Source: Ampullaceana balthica
Lineage: Eukaryota > Mollusca > Gastropoda > Lymnaeidae
NCBI GenBank assembly: GCA_944989445.1
Contig: CALYLW010001094.1
Location: 1 to 64,000, forward strand
Reading direction: 5' to 3'
Length of the DNA stretch: 64,000 nucleotides
Part shown: positions 11,791 through 20,852 of the stretch, piece by piece
Numbering within the stretch: position 1 is the stretch's first letter
Layout of the letters: the number at the start of each line of letters is the position of its first letter
The notes under the pieces: generated by a model
The model's database searches: none
What the model saw: only the letters and a program-made list of their open reading frames with translations
What the model was told of the DNA's origin: nothing
Made by a program: the position numbers and the translations under genes

Positions 11791-13018
11791 CCCTACAGTT
11801 TATTTCAACGATAATTTCATCAGCATGATTATTAGTCCCGTGAGAGTTGCGGTCGTTGGGGGAGCGCATGGATACATATCAAAACAGCGATCGCTACATT
11901 TGCCTATCTTGAGCGTCTGCCAATAATTCATTCAACCTCATCCCTGTCCATTATTTATGTTGTCAAGGCAACTTTTCCGTTGTTGACCTCTCCGCCGGCA
12001 CCCTTCTACGGTGCCTTGAATGATAATTTTTGTCAGGCTATCACAGGGGTGGCCAGACCTGTAGTAACTAAGAGCCATTTTAAAATATAAAAAATTGTTG
12101 AGAGCCGCAATGAAACACTATGGGATAATAAACATGGCTTTGTAATCTTCAAATAATGTTTGTAACATATCTTTCATCAATTGCACGCGAGCCGCAATCT
12201 GAACACAGAAGAGCCGCATGCGGCTTGCGAGCCGTGGTTTGGCCACCGTTGGGCTATCATGTCGCAGCACATGACCGAACCATGAATGTCACTATATCCG
12301 TTTTTGCTGACCCGCATTGGAGTTTATTCTGTCCCAGACATATTCATTTAGTGCTCTAGATAAGAGATCTGGAGAATTTTTTTCATGCTTTTGTTTTCAA
12401 ATGCCTGCAGCTTACTTTCAGTGGTTGCCAGTAGTGTCCAGGTCTCACATCCATACAGGACCATATTTTTAAAGTGAGCTATATATAGCCTGAGCTTTGT
12501 TGGAAGTCTAATGTTTTTGCTGCATGTTACATATTTTGATTAACTTCGTCATTGCTGCCATTGCCGACTCAATTATAGCTTGAATTTTAGCTTCACGGGC
12601 AACATCTCTAGATATAATGGCTCCTAAGATTGAAAATTATGTACCTTCTTCAGCTTCTGTTGGTTCATAATGATGTTCGCCATACTGGCAACTGAAGTGT
12701 AAACCAATATCTTGCTTTTTTCTGACTGATTTCCATCTTATATGCACTTGATCTATCTGTACGTTTGTCAGTCTGCTCCTGTAGTTCTTTTCTATTCCCA
12801 GCCAAAATATCTATATCGTCAGAAAATGAATCTTAGGCTGCATAATGGTCTTCCACCTATAGAGATGGATGTGCGGTGGTCACTGAGTGTTTCTTGCATG
12901 ATTTTTTCAAGGTAGATATTGATCAGGACAGATGAGATAACGCAGCCCTGGCTTCAATCGTCACTTTAAAGAAATCCCCTACACAGCCTTTAAAAAGGAC
13001 TGCACTGCTTGCCTAGTT
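11790..13018 (-). mobile_element. LINE remnant, reverse-transcriptase C-terminal part (duplicate 1)
   Basis: Read on the minus strand this is the degraded 3' half of a non-LTR retrotransposon. It aligns with 19,720-20,690, where the better-preserved frame shows SISIGGRHLCSL, the catalytic-type CADDIYILAG and GMEISSEKK. The downstream ESWTLLATTE-like region follows at about 12,400. Many stops and frameshifts are present. A hAT element interrupts it at 12,044-12,251. The clade is not assigned. Confidence 0.8.
12044..12251. mobile_element. hAT-type MITE, 208 bp, inside LINE remnant
   Basis: Termini are CAGGGGTGGCCAGACC and, on the opposite strand, CAACGGTGGCCAAACC. The target duplication GGCTATCA lies at 12,036-12,043 and 12,252-12,259. 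The paralogous position near 19,937-19,950 reads GTCAGGTTATCATGACG with no insert, an empty site. A related internal piece (GAACACAGAAGAGCC) recurs at about 52,060. Confidence 0.92.
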
Positions 13019-13740
13019 GTAGAGTTCTTCAATCACCTTTACCAGCCCTACTTCAATGTTGAAACTTATCTTAACTTTCAGAAGTAAAAAAAAACTTGAC
13101 AAAACTCTGCCAGAAAATATTTCAAAATTATGACCCATAGAATGGAAGCAGTCACTAATCATACCATTATCTAAGAAATGCAACAAGAAACAATGACAGA
13201 AAAGTAGGACAATCAGTCTCGTCAGTAACCCTATAAAGTAATTATAAATATGTATCCTCAACTGTTCAAGCCAATATCCGAGGAATTACTGGCAGAAGAA
13301 CAGGTAGGTCTCAGACCAGGCAGAAGAACAGGTAGGTTTCAGACCAGGCAGAAGAACAGGTAGGTCTCAGACCAGGCAGAAGAACGGGTAGGTTTCAGAC
13401 CAGGCAGTAGAACAGGTAGGTTTCTGACCAGGCAGAAGAACAGGTAGGTCTCAGACCAGGCAGAAGAACAGGTAGGTCTCAGACCAGGCAGAAGAACAGT
13501 TAGGTTTCAGACCAGGCAGAAGAACAGGTAGGTTTCAGACCAGGCAGAAGAACAGGTAGTTTTCAGACCAGGCAGAAGAACAGGTAGGTCTCAGACCAGG
13601 CAAAAGAACAGGTTATGCTCAGACCAGCATAATCACAATAAATCAGATCTTCAAGTGTCGCTTGCTCATAGAAAAACATCTACAGCACCATCGTGATGTC
13701 CATCATAACTTGATAGACTTCAAGAAATTCTTTGATTGGC
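13015..13740 (+). mobile_element. LINE remnant, inverted 5' part of reverse transcriptase (duplicate 1)
   Basis: On the plus strand the translation follows a LINE reverse transcriptase upstream of the part found on the minus strand: an EWKQSLIIPL-like segment at about 13,140, then EELLAEEQVG at about 13,280, then IEKHLQHHRDV and LIDFKKFFDW at 13,660-13,735. It abuts the minus-strand 3' part head to head, the layout left by twin priming. The middle is expanded into a 28-bp minisatellite. Confidence 0.8.
13288..13620. repeat. 28-bp minisatellite made of LINE coding sequence
   Basis: About twelve copies of a 28-bp unit containing AGAAGAACAGGTAGG and TCAGACCAGGC. One unit in frame reads EEQVGFRPG, a conserved reverse-transcriptase segment, so the array is an expansion of the LINE's own sequence. 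Units differ by a few substitutions (TCTCAG/TTTCAG, AGTAGA, CGGGTA). Confidence 0.92.
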
Positions 13741-13940
13741 AAGTTATCGATTATTTACATGGGGGTGAAAGTGAAAATATTATTCATCAAATGGGAATGT
13801 TTTTCTTTTAAGACTATTGCTCTCCCACACCCATTCATCAAATGGGAATTTTATTTTAGAAGCTTGAAGTTAACTGATCGATTGCTACAAGGAGAGAATT
13901 TTATTTAGCAATTCTCTTAGCATGCTTTTCCTTTTTTTTT

Positions 13941-14395
13941 AAATCCCTTATATTAACTTCGCGGCCGGTCATCTCATCATCTCATGGGCGGGCGGAAAAA
14001 AAAGTCGAAAATGACCCACTTCCCGTGATCCGATCGAGCTGAAATTTGGCACACTGACCCGTCTGACCTAACAATGCATCGTATCAAAATTTCAGATCGA
14101 TCGAACGTACCGTAATTAAATTAATGCATTTTTAGTTTATCCTTATATGAGGTATGTAATTCAAATTCACGGTTTGTTATTGTTTTTTTCTTCCACTTCC
14201 ACGTGAGTTTGAGTTGAAGCCGACCGTCGTGCCGACACCCCCTCACGTCCCAACCCCATTTATTAAAGACAAGGGACATCACTCGGTGTCAGTCTGTCAA
14301 TGTTTGTAGCGTTTGAAAATAATCAATACTGTTAGTTATGTCTCATATATAAGGGATTTATAGTCAAAAACTTTGTTTTTACGGGTTTGTTTTAT
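13941..14395. mobile_element. Terminal-repeat element, subfamily I, copy 1
   Basis: It begins AAATCCCTTATATTAACTTC and near its end carries the partly inverted TATATAAGGGATTTATAGTC followed by AAAAACTTTGTTTTTACGGG. The interior has ATCTCATGGGC and GTACCGTAATTAAATTAATG. A second copy lies at 51,425-51,957. It is non-coding; class unassigned (Helentron-like or TIR). Confidence 0.7.
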
Positions 14396-14396
14396 T

Positions 14397-14886
14397 AAAT
14401 CCTTTATATTAACTCGTGGTGTCTGCGGCCGCCCGCCCGACCTTGTCGCCAAAACTTTTGATCGATTTTAAAACCCACTTGCTCGTAAGCTAGCGAGTTG
14501 AAATTTTGCAGGCAGTTTCGTACCGATAATAAAAACAATGTATCAAAATTTCATATCAATCGCATGTACCGTAATTAAATTATTGATTTTTTAGATTATT
14601 TTATTTATTCCTATATATCATGCTATTTTTTGAGATAGAGCGTCGCGGTGCGTATTATATTGAACAACCTTTCTGTCGCGCAATAAGGTGCGTATTTTAT
14701 TGACAGCACTTTTTATAAACATATTCCTGATCGGTGCGCATTATATTAAACACGTTTTACGACACAACTGCAATGTTGTATTTTTGGATGGTCTTGCGCT
14801 GCGTATTATAATGAACATTCTTTTAGTTACTTCTCGTATATAAAGGATTTATAGTCAAAAACTTGGTTTTTTTACGGGGTTTTTTT
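14397..14886. mobile_element. Terminal-repeat element, subfamily II, copy 1
   Basis: It starts AAATCCTTTATATTAACTCG directly after subfamily I copy 1 and ends with TATAAAGGATTTATAGTC plus AAAAACTTGGTTTTTTTACG. It shares GTACCGTAATTAAATTA and the termini with subfamily I but has a different body (GGTGCGTATTATATTGAAC). A second copy is at 42,738-43,214. Confidence 0.7.
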
Positions 14887-15003
14887 AATTTATTTTTAAG
14901 AAACCCATACCCAAATAAACGTTCAAACGTGAAAATTGAAATTAAAATTTGAAAAGTATTTAGAATGGTTTCTTAATAAAACAATCGGTAGTTTTCTTTA
15001 GAC

Positions 15004-15311
15004 CAGTTTTTTCCTAACTTTTTTGGGTGGCAACCGCTTTTTATAAACGCTACGTCACCCGCGAACCCCATGAAATGGGGGTCGCGGGTCACTTAGCGTT
15101 TATAAAAAGGGGGTTGCCACCCAACCCCCTTTTTTATAAACGCTAAGTGACCCGCGAAACCCCTTGAAATGTAAATAAGTCATTTTCAATAGAGTTTTTA
15201 CAAAATAGAGCAAATTTGCATTATATGAATATTTTAGTCGACAGTTGGTGAACCCCGAAAAACCCATCACGACCCTCTTGGGGGTCGCGACCCACAGGTT
15301 GGGAACCGCTG
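15004..15311. mobile_element. hAT-type MITE with internal palindrome, 308 bp
   Basis: It runs from CAGTTTTTTCCTAAC to GGTTGGGAACCGCTG. The 8-bp target duplication CTTTAGAC/CTTTATAC (one mismatch) is at 14,996-15,003 and 15,312-15,319. Positions 15,024-15,122 form a long near-perfect palindrome (GGGTGGCAACC ... GGTTGCCACCC) whose half is then repeated directly at about 15,124-15,180. Confidence 0.85.
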
Positions 15312-15454
15312 CTTTATACAGATACTAAGACTAAAGTAGCAAGTGTTTTTTTTACCCCCACCTCCAAAATTAAAACAGTTTTACCTTAAACTATACAAAT
15401 TAAATTTTAAAAAAAAATAATTTCAATATAATAGACTGTACGAACATATTGACA

Positions 15455-15632
15455 CTTCCATAGACATAAGCTATAATAGCAATGAAAACTTTATAAGTGT
15501 AAGTATTCAATAGTCTATAGTTATTATTTATCATACATTATTGTAATCAGAAATATCCTACTTAGAGACAACAATTTATAATAAAATGATTTTAGTCTTA
15601 TAAAATACAAAAAAGTATTGAATATTTTAATG
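15455..15632. repeat. Dispersed repeat, copy 2
   Basis: Same orientation and order as 100-277 with about four in five bases identical. No open frame. It ends about 20 bases before the solo LTR. Confidence 0.6.
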
Positions 15633-15652
15633 TATTCCGGGGGGAGGGGGGG

Positions 15653-16122
15653 TGTCAGGGTATGAGAATCACTGCGAATGATGGTTGTGAGATTGTTGTG
15701 AGTCAGTGTGTGAGACGGCTCAAGGCGTGCGTGACAAGAGTTCACTTGTGAATATGATGTTAATTGTATTCACCCGGTATGCAAGTTAGAGAGCCGTGTC
15801 GTGGATAAATGGTGTGTGTGAGACGGAGAGACGGGGGAAGACGGACGAGTGCAGAGGTCCATAGTCCTTGTTAGGGCTAGACATTTAGTATAGAGCGTTG
15901 GCTCTGTTATAGCTGGTGACACATCGAGGTGGCTCGAGTGTCCAGCGTATTAGGGACAGAGGGTCCATGTATGCACTTAAAGTGAGTGGACATTGTTGAA
16001 TGGAGTACGTCATGTACCTGAATCAGATGCTGTACATAAATTGAGGAATAATAAAGGCTTGACGTATACGTGAACAAGAGTCGAGACTTAGTCTTCTTTT
16101 ATCCAGAACCCAGAACGCAACA
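15653..16122 (+). mobile_element. Solo LTR, 470 bp
   Basis: It starts TGTCAGGGTATGAG and ends CCCAGAACGCAACA, the TG...CA ends of an LTR. AATAAAGGCTTGACG near 16,049 supplies a polyadenylation signal. It sits between G-runs (15,646-15,652 and 16,123-16,128), consistent with a GGGGG 5-bp target duplication. No internal retroviral-type genes flank it, so it is a recombination remnant. The short open frame across its start is incidental. Confidence 0.75.
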
Positions 16123-16199
16123 GGGGGGTCTTAGTTTCAAGCCTCAGTGTCAACATTTTTTTTTAAAATTTAAAAATGTTTATGTTTATGCCCGTTCTT

Positions 16200-16691
16200 T
16201 CCCCCCTTACTAAGCGAACATAAACACATCTTCGCATGTATTTCACAGAAAAAAACCCACTTCGTTCAATCTTATACCAATTCTTTCAACAGTTGACTGT
16301 TTCTATCGGTCGCATATTTCTTGGAAAATATCATAGCGAAGTTTTTTGCACTCCAACTTCGCAACATGGCTGTAATATTTGTTTCTCAACATTGGGATAC
16401 CTTCGGCGACGTTCTCTCTATTTTTCTCAGTGACGGAAACGTGGTCATACACTCTCTTCAACAATACGCTTAGGATATAAATACTTCAGGAGTATATGGT
16501 GGCGAGGCAGAAATTGTCGCGATGTCCGAAATACTTCCCAAAAATGCTTCCGCGGTCCCCCCAACGTTCACTCGCGTTCTTCCCATTTGTTCATGCCACT
16601 GTTTGTGTCTGTTCTCGTTTTTCCCTTTTTTTTTCTTTGCACTACCAATGAGTAAGACTGTGGCGTATGCTACGCCGCGGGTCGTATCTAG
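16200..16691 (+). mobile_element. Helitron-like element, 3' end at 16,691
   Basis: The 3' end shows the Helitron pattern: a hairpin GGCGTA-TGC-TACGCC at 16,662-16,676, then a terminal CTAG (16,688-16,691) followed by host T. The same terminus in reverse orientation ends at 41,818. The 5' boundary is a guess. The open frames inside have no helicase or Rep similarity. Confidence 0.6.
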
Positions 16692-17344
16692 TAAGCATTT
16701 AATTTTAGTGTGTAAATATTATCACTTCTTTTTGTTGGGAGGGGGGCTGGATAGAGCGTTGGCTTTACTGTAGATCAAGCGTTGGTTGAATCATCCTAGT
16801 TGTATCAAGTCTATAGTTGTTACAGGGCTGGCACACATAAATTACAAGTATTTGAGACCTAACAACTTCCTTGAATAACCCTTGAATTCCCCAAGTGCCC
16901 GGATCTTTTGTATGTATAACGAACAATGAAAGCAAATACAAAGGTAATAAGTAATATTTCTTTTATTCATCTGTATTACAGCTTATTCTTTGGAAGAAAA
17001 ATTGTTTAATACTTTCTAGTATACATTTTTTGGTAGAAGACATTTTTATAAAGATTTTTTCTAAATTTATTTATCCAATAATGTAGAAAACTGCAAAAAT
17101 ATATCAAGAATCATGCCTAGAAAAAAAAACCACAAAGAACGAAAGGTATGGTCATGTTTAATTGTTTGTTGTTGTTGTTGTTTTTTTTTCTCTTTTTTTT
17201 CGTTTACATTTTTAAAAGTCATTTTCCACGACAATATTTACCCATAGATGAATCCAGGATTTTTTTTTCCAAATTTTTATTTTTGGCCAAGCTTTCTCAA
17301 ATTTAGAATGACTGACGTTTACAAACCAGAAATTATCACATAAT
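16692..17344. other. Intergenic DNA, no gene seen
   Basis: Nothing recognisable except a short (GTT)n/T-run tract at about 17,166-17,200. Similarity to the first BTB-Kelch locus begins near 17,345. Confidence 0.6.
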
Positions 17345-17441
17345 AAAATGAAAACATTTTATTTTAGTTAATCTAGCAATGGCATTCAAATAGATGCCAT
17401 AAAGGTTTGTTATAGAAATTATTACAAGGACATTGTATAGG

Positions 17442-19310
17442 TTAGACTTCGTCTATAACTGACTTTTTGAGTATAGCAGGAACAACATTTGACGAAGTAC
17501 CGTCATCATCACATGCTTCGATGAGTGAAAACAAAGATACTGGCAAGATCTTTTCATCAATACATTTAGATCCATAAAGATAAAGGATATCGGTAAAACA
17601 AAAGGCGTCGTACAGTTGATAGTTCCCCTGCCAAAGAACTGCCACCAAGTTCAGACTGATACCTTTGGTGTTATCGTTGTTTATTTCCCACATGTTGCCG
17701 CTAGTTTCAAGGATATATGATTGTTTTTCTTTTTTGAAGCTGACCAATGATTTGGCTGATCCTTGAAGGTTATCAAGTTTTCTCCATGTTTGAGACCTGG
17801 TGTCAAGACAATGTACAGCTGTCACGTCTTCATGTTCAATGACCACTGAGCAAAGTGCAATAACAAAAGTGTCAAATGAACAAACGTGTTCTATTTTATC
17901 CTCTGTGGGAAAGGTAATAAAATTCTCTAGAATAGAATTCCCTAGTCTTGGATTAAGCCGTTTTATTTGCTGATTAGTAGAATTGATTAGATAAATAAAT
18001 TCTTCAACAGCAATACAAAGCCATCCGTTACCTGGTAGTTCACATAGTTCACGCCAATCACTTTGTACAAAGACACACAGGCTGCTGTCATTCACAAAAT
18101 CGCCTATAGCAAACAAATCTGACATGTAAGCGCACAGCTTGACAGACGCGCAATTTTTTAGAAACGAACATTTTAGAAGAGGACAAAACTCAAATTCTTT
18201 GAACTTACGAAAAACATAAAAATCACCATTTGAATGTGCCATTACTCCCACATTCTCTAAATCACTGCAACTTCTATGAACGGCTCCCTTTGGAAACTGG
18301 CCATGTTGATGTCCGATATATTGGTATAAAGTTGCGTCCATGACCATTTCTTTACTAAGTGTGTTATTCACTACTAAAGGATGACGGAAGAGTTTTTCTA
18401 GAGTTAATGGCTTAACCAGACAAAGTCTTATTTCTGAAAGAAGCCGCTCAAGACATTTCATAGAAGCGTCAGTTGAATACTTTGGTCTCATTAAATTATT
18501 TTCTCCCTCCTCCTTATTGACATGATCTTGTAATTCATTTAAATCATGCTCTTTCTCTTCATTTTGTTCGGAACCTAAATACTGATCTGTAGTCGTGTTT
18601 TCAGGTCCATTAGCAATTTTATTGTTGACCCAATTTAGGACATACTCAACGACAACATCCTCACACGACACAACAAGATCTTGACTTTTTATAATTTCAA
18701 GTAAATCATTTTCACGAAGACACAGAAAGGTCTCGGATTTGCTGACGTTTTCAAAGTTTGTCTTGATGAAATCTCGAATATGTGATAAAATAAAGTCTGA
18801 TCCAATGGAATCTGCAGCTTTGTAAATATTTTCCCAATTTTGTAAAGTTACATTATTTGTAATAAATGTTTGACACAATTTTATGATGTTTTCCTGCATT
18901 AGCTTAGATGCTACTTTCCAAACTGGGATAACAGTTTCATTGCAAATATTGTTGCATATAAAATTCACGCACATTTTATTGATAACTGTTATTTGAAGTT
19001 GATCCCCAGCCATCCAAACATTTAGCATATTGTCACGAGTAAGATTTTCACCTCCGGTGTAGAGAATTTCTAAAATTGTTGCGAATGTTTCCATGGAGAC
19101 GCCTTCAAGTTTGGTCCTCTTTTGCAGTGATTCTTTCATCCCAGATCTGAAAAGACCACGAAAGAAACCCGAACATGCGCTGAGTATCAGACGATGACAT
19201 TGAAATTCTTTCCCTCCAACTTCAACAACGAAATCCTGAAGTTCTTCATCTTCTCTCACGAGTGAGATCCCGTCAAAGATGGCATTCGCTACTACAAATT
19301 TAGATAACAT
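17442..19310 (-). CDS. BTB-BACK-Kelch-like protein gene 2 (KLHL-type)
   Basis: An uninterrupted 622-residue frame in one exon. The BTB domain covers about residues 24-122 (DFVVEV, CHRLILSACSGFFRGLF, ILEILYTG, AGDQLQI). The BACK domain follows at about 130-310 (NWENIYKAAD, SCEDVVVEYVLNWVNN, CLERLLSEIRLCLV) and is split by an acidic, low-complexity insert near residues 240-285. The C-terminus looks like a degenerate beta-propeller: VHCLDTRSQTWRKLD is Kelch-like but the double-glycine motifs are mostly missing. Known BTB-Kelch proteins are dimeric adaptors that bring substrates to Cullin-3 ubiquitin ligase. The substrate here is unknown. A splice acceptor (AG at 19,325-19,326) lies 14 bases before the ATG, implying a 5'-UTR exon further upstream. 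It is the intact paralogue of 9,524-11,399. Confidence 0.9.
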   Translation of the reverse strand: MLSKFVVANAIFDGISLVREDEELQDFVVEVGGKEFQCHRLILSACSGFFRGLFRSGMKESLQKRTKLEGVSMETFATILEILYTGGENLTRDNMLNVWMAGDQLQITVINKMCVNFICNNICNETVIPVWKVASKLMQENIIKLCQTFITNNVTLQNWENIYKAADSIGSDFILSHIRDFIKTNFENVSKSETFLCLRENDLLEIIKSQDLVVSCEDVVVEYVLNWVNNKIANGPENTTTDQYLGSEQNEEKEHDLNELQDHVNKEEGENNLMRPKYSTDASMKCLERLLSEIRLCLVKPLTLEKLFRHPLVVNNTLSKEMVMDATLYQYIGHQHGQFPKGAVHRSCSDLENVGVMAHSNGDFYVFRKFKEFEFCPLLKCSFLKNCASVKLCAYMSDLFAIGDFVNDSSLCVFVQSDWRELCELPGNGWLCIAVEEFIYLINSTNQQIKRLNPRLGNSILENFITFPTEDKIEHVCSFDTFVIALCSVVIEHEDVTAVHCLDTRSQTWRKLDNLQGSAKSLVSFKKEKQSYILETSGNMWEINNDNTKGISLNLVAVLWQGNYQLYDAFCFTDILYLYGSKCIDEKILPVSLFSLIEACDDDGTSSNVVPAILKKSVIDEV

Positions 19311-19549
19311 TTCTTGTGTATTTCCTAAATATTCAAAGAAAAAAATAATATTTAAAACTTGATCAAAATAAATCGTTATGATAACTTGTTTACTACAAGA
19401 TGAATATAAAAATATGTCAAATGAAATAATGTTCTTAAATATTATTTACTATAAATACCAGCAAAACAATGGCGTTTAGAAAATAAATATAATGTATGCC
19501 GGTATTTATGCCAAAACTTTCATTCTTTTACTTTTACGGATGTTTGACA

Positions 19550-19720
19550 AATTTAAATTTTAGTAAGCAATTTAAAAGAATGCCATTAAGTGCAAACGCG
19601 CCGTTAATCGGGTATTCCATAACACACTTGACGCAACAAAAGTAGATTCATATTCTTTTTATAATTCACACTCCCAAGATTAAAAAAGTATAGGCACCAC
19701 TCCTATTTACTCAAAGTTAA
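19550..19720. repeat. Segmental duplication, upstream flank of gene 2
   Basis: Matches 11,640-11,790 (AGTAAGCAATTTAAAAGAATG, TTAATCGGGTATTCCATAAC), joining gene and LINE remnant in the same order as in the first copy. Confidence 0.8.
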
Positions 19721-20690
19721 AGTTTATTTCATCGATAATTTCATCAGCATCATCATCAGTCCCGTGACAGTTGCAGTCGTAAAGGGGGGGGGCGCATGGA
19801 CAAATAAACAGGTAACGATCTCCACATTTTCCCAGCTTGAACGGCGGCAAATAATTCATTCAACCTCATCCCTGCCCATTCCTTTATGTTATCCTCTCCG
19901 CCGGCAACCTTCTACAGTGCTTTGAATAATGATTTTGTCAGGTTATCATGACGCAGAACATGACTGAACCATGACAGCTTATTCTGTCCCAGACATATTC
20001 ATTGGTTTTGTGTTCTATATAAAAGATCGGGAAATTTTTTCTCCTGCATTTGTTTTCAAATGCCTGCAGCTTGCTTTCAGTGGTTGCCAGTAGTGTTCAG
20101 GTCTCACATCCATACAGGACCATAATTTTAAAGTGAGCTATATATAGCCTGAGCTTTGTTAGAAGGCTAGTTTTTGCTGTTCCATATTTTCATTGACTTT
20201 GTCATTGCTGCTTTTGCCGACCCCATTATAGCATGCATTTCAGCTTCACAGGTACCATCTCTAGATATAATGGCTCCTAGGTATTGAAAGTTATTTACCT
20301 TCTTCAACTTTTGTTGTTTCATTATGATGTTTGCCATACTGGCAACTGAAGTTTAAACCAATATCTTGCTTTTTCTCTGAGCTGATTTCCATTCCATATG
20401 CACTTGATCTATCTGCAAGTTTATCAGACAGCTCCTGTAGTTCTTTACTATTCCCAGCCAAAATATATATATCGTCAGCACATCTTAGGCTGCATAAATG
20501 CCTTCCACCTATAGAGATGGATGTACTGCGCGCACTGAGTGTTTCTTGCATGATTTTTTTAAAGGAAGATATTGAACAGTACAGGTCAGATTGCAGCCCT
20601 GGCTCCAATCGTCTATTTTTAAAGAAATCCTTTACACATTCTTTAAATAGGAATGCACTGCTTGCCTAATCGTAAGAGTTCTTCGATCGC
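19720..20690 (-). mobile_element. LINE remnant, reverse-transcriptase C-terminal part (duplicate 2)
   Basis: The minus-strand frame 20,608-20,291 keeps recognisable motifs in order: FKKIMQETLSARSTSISIGG, CADDIYILAG (the catalytic YADD box with C for Y), then a KELQELSDKL-like stretch and GMEISSEKK. Past a frameshift, lower coordinates continue the C-terminal domain. It is the paralogue of 11,790-13,018 without the hAT insertion. Non-functional. Confidence 0.85.
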
Positions 20691-20852
20691 CTTTACCAGC
20701 CCTTCTTCAATGTTGAAACTTCTCTTACTTATAACTTGCAGAAGTAATCGAAATCCTAACAAAACTCTGCCAGAAAATATTTCAAAGTAAGGTATGGCCC
20801 AAAGAATGGACGCAGTCACTAATCATACCATTACCTAAGAAAGGCTTTCAAG
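20685..20852 (+). mobile_element. LINE remnant, inverted 5' part, truncated by array
   Basis: The plus-strand translation gives LTKLCQKIF, WPKEWTQSLIIPLPKKG and then enters the tandem array within a few codons. It corresponds to 13,015-13,185 of duplicate 1. The continuation of the reverse transcriptase (QNYRTISL-type) is missing here. Confidence 0.8.
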
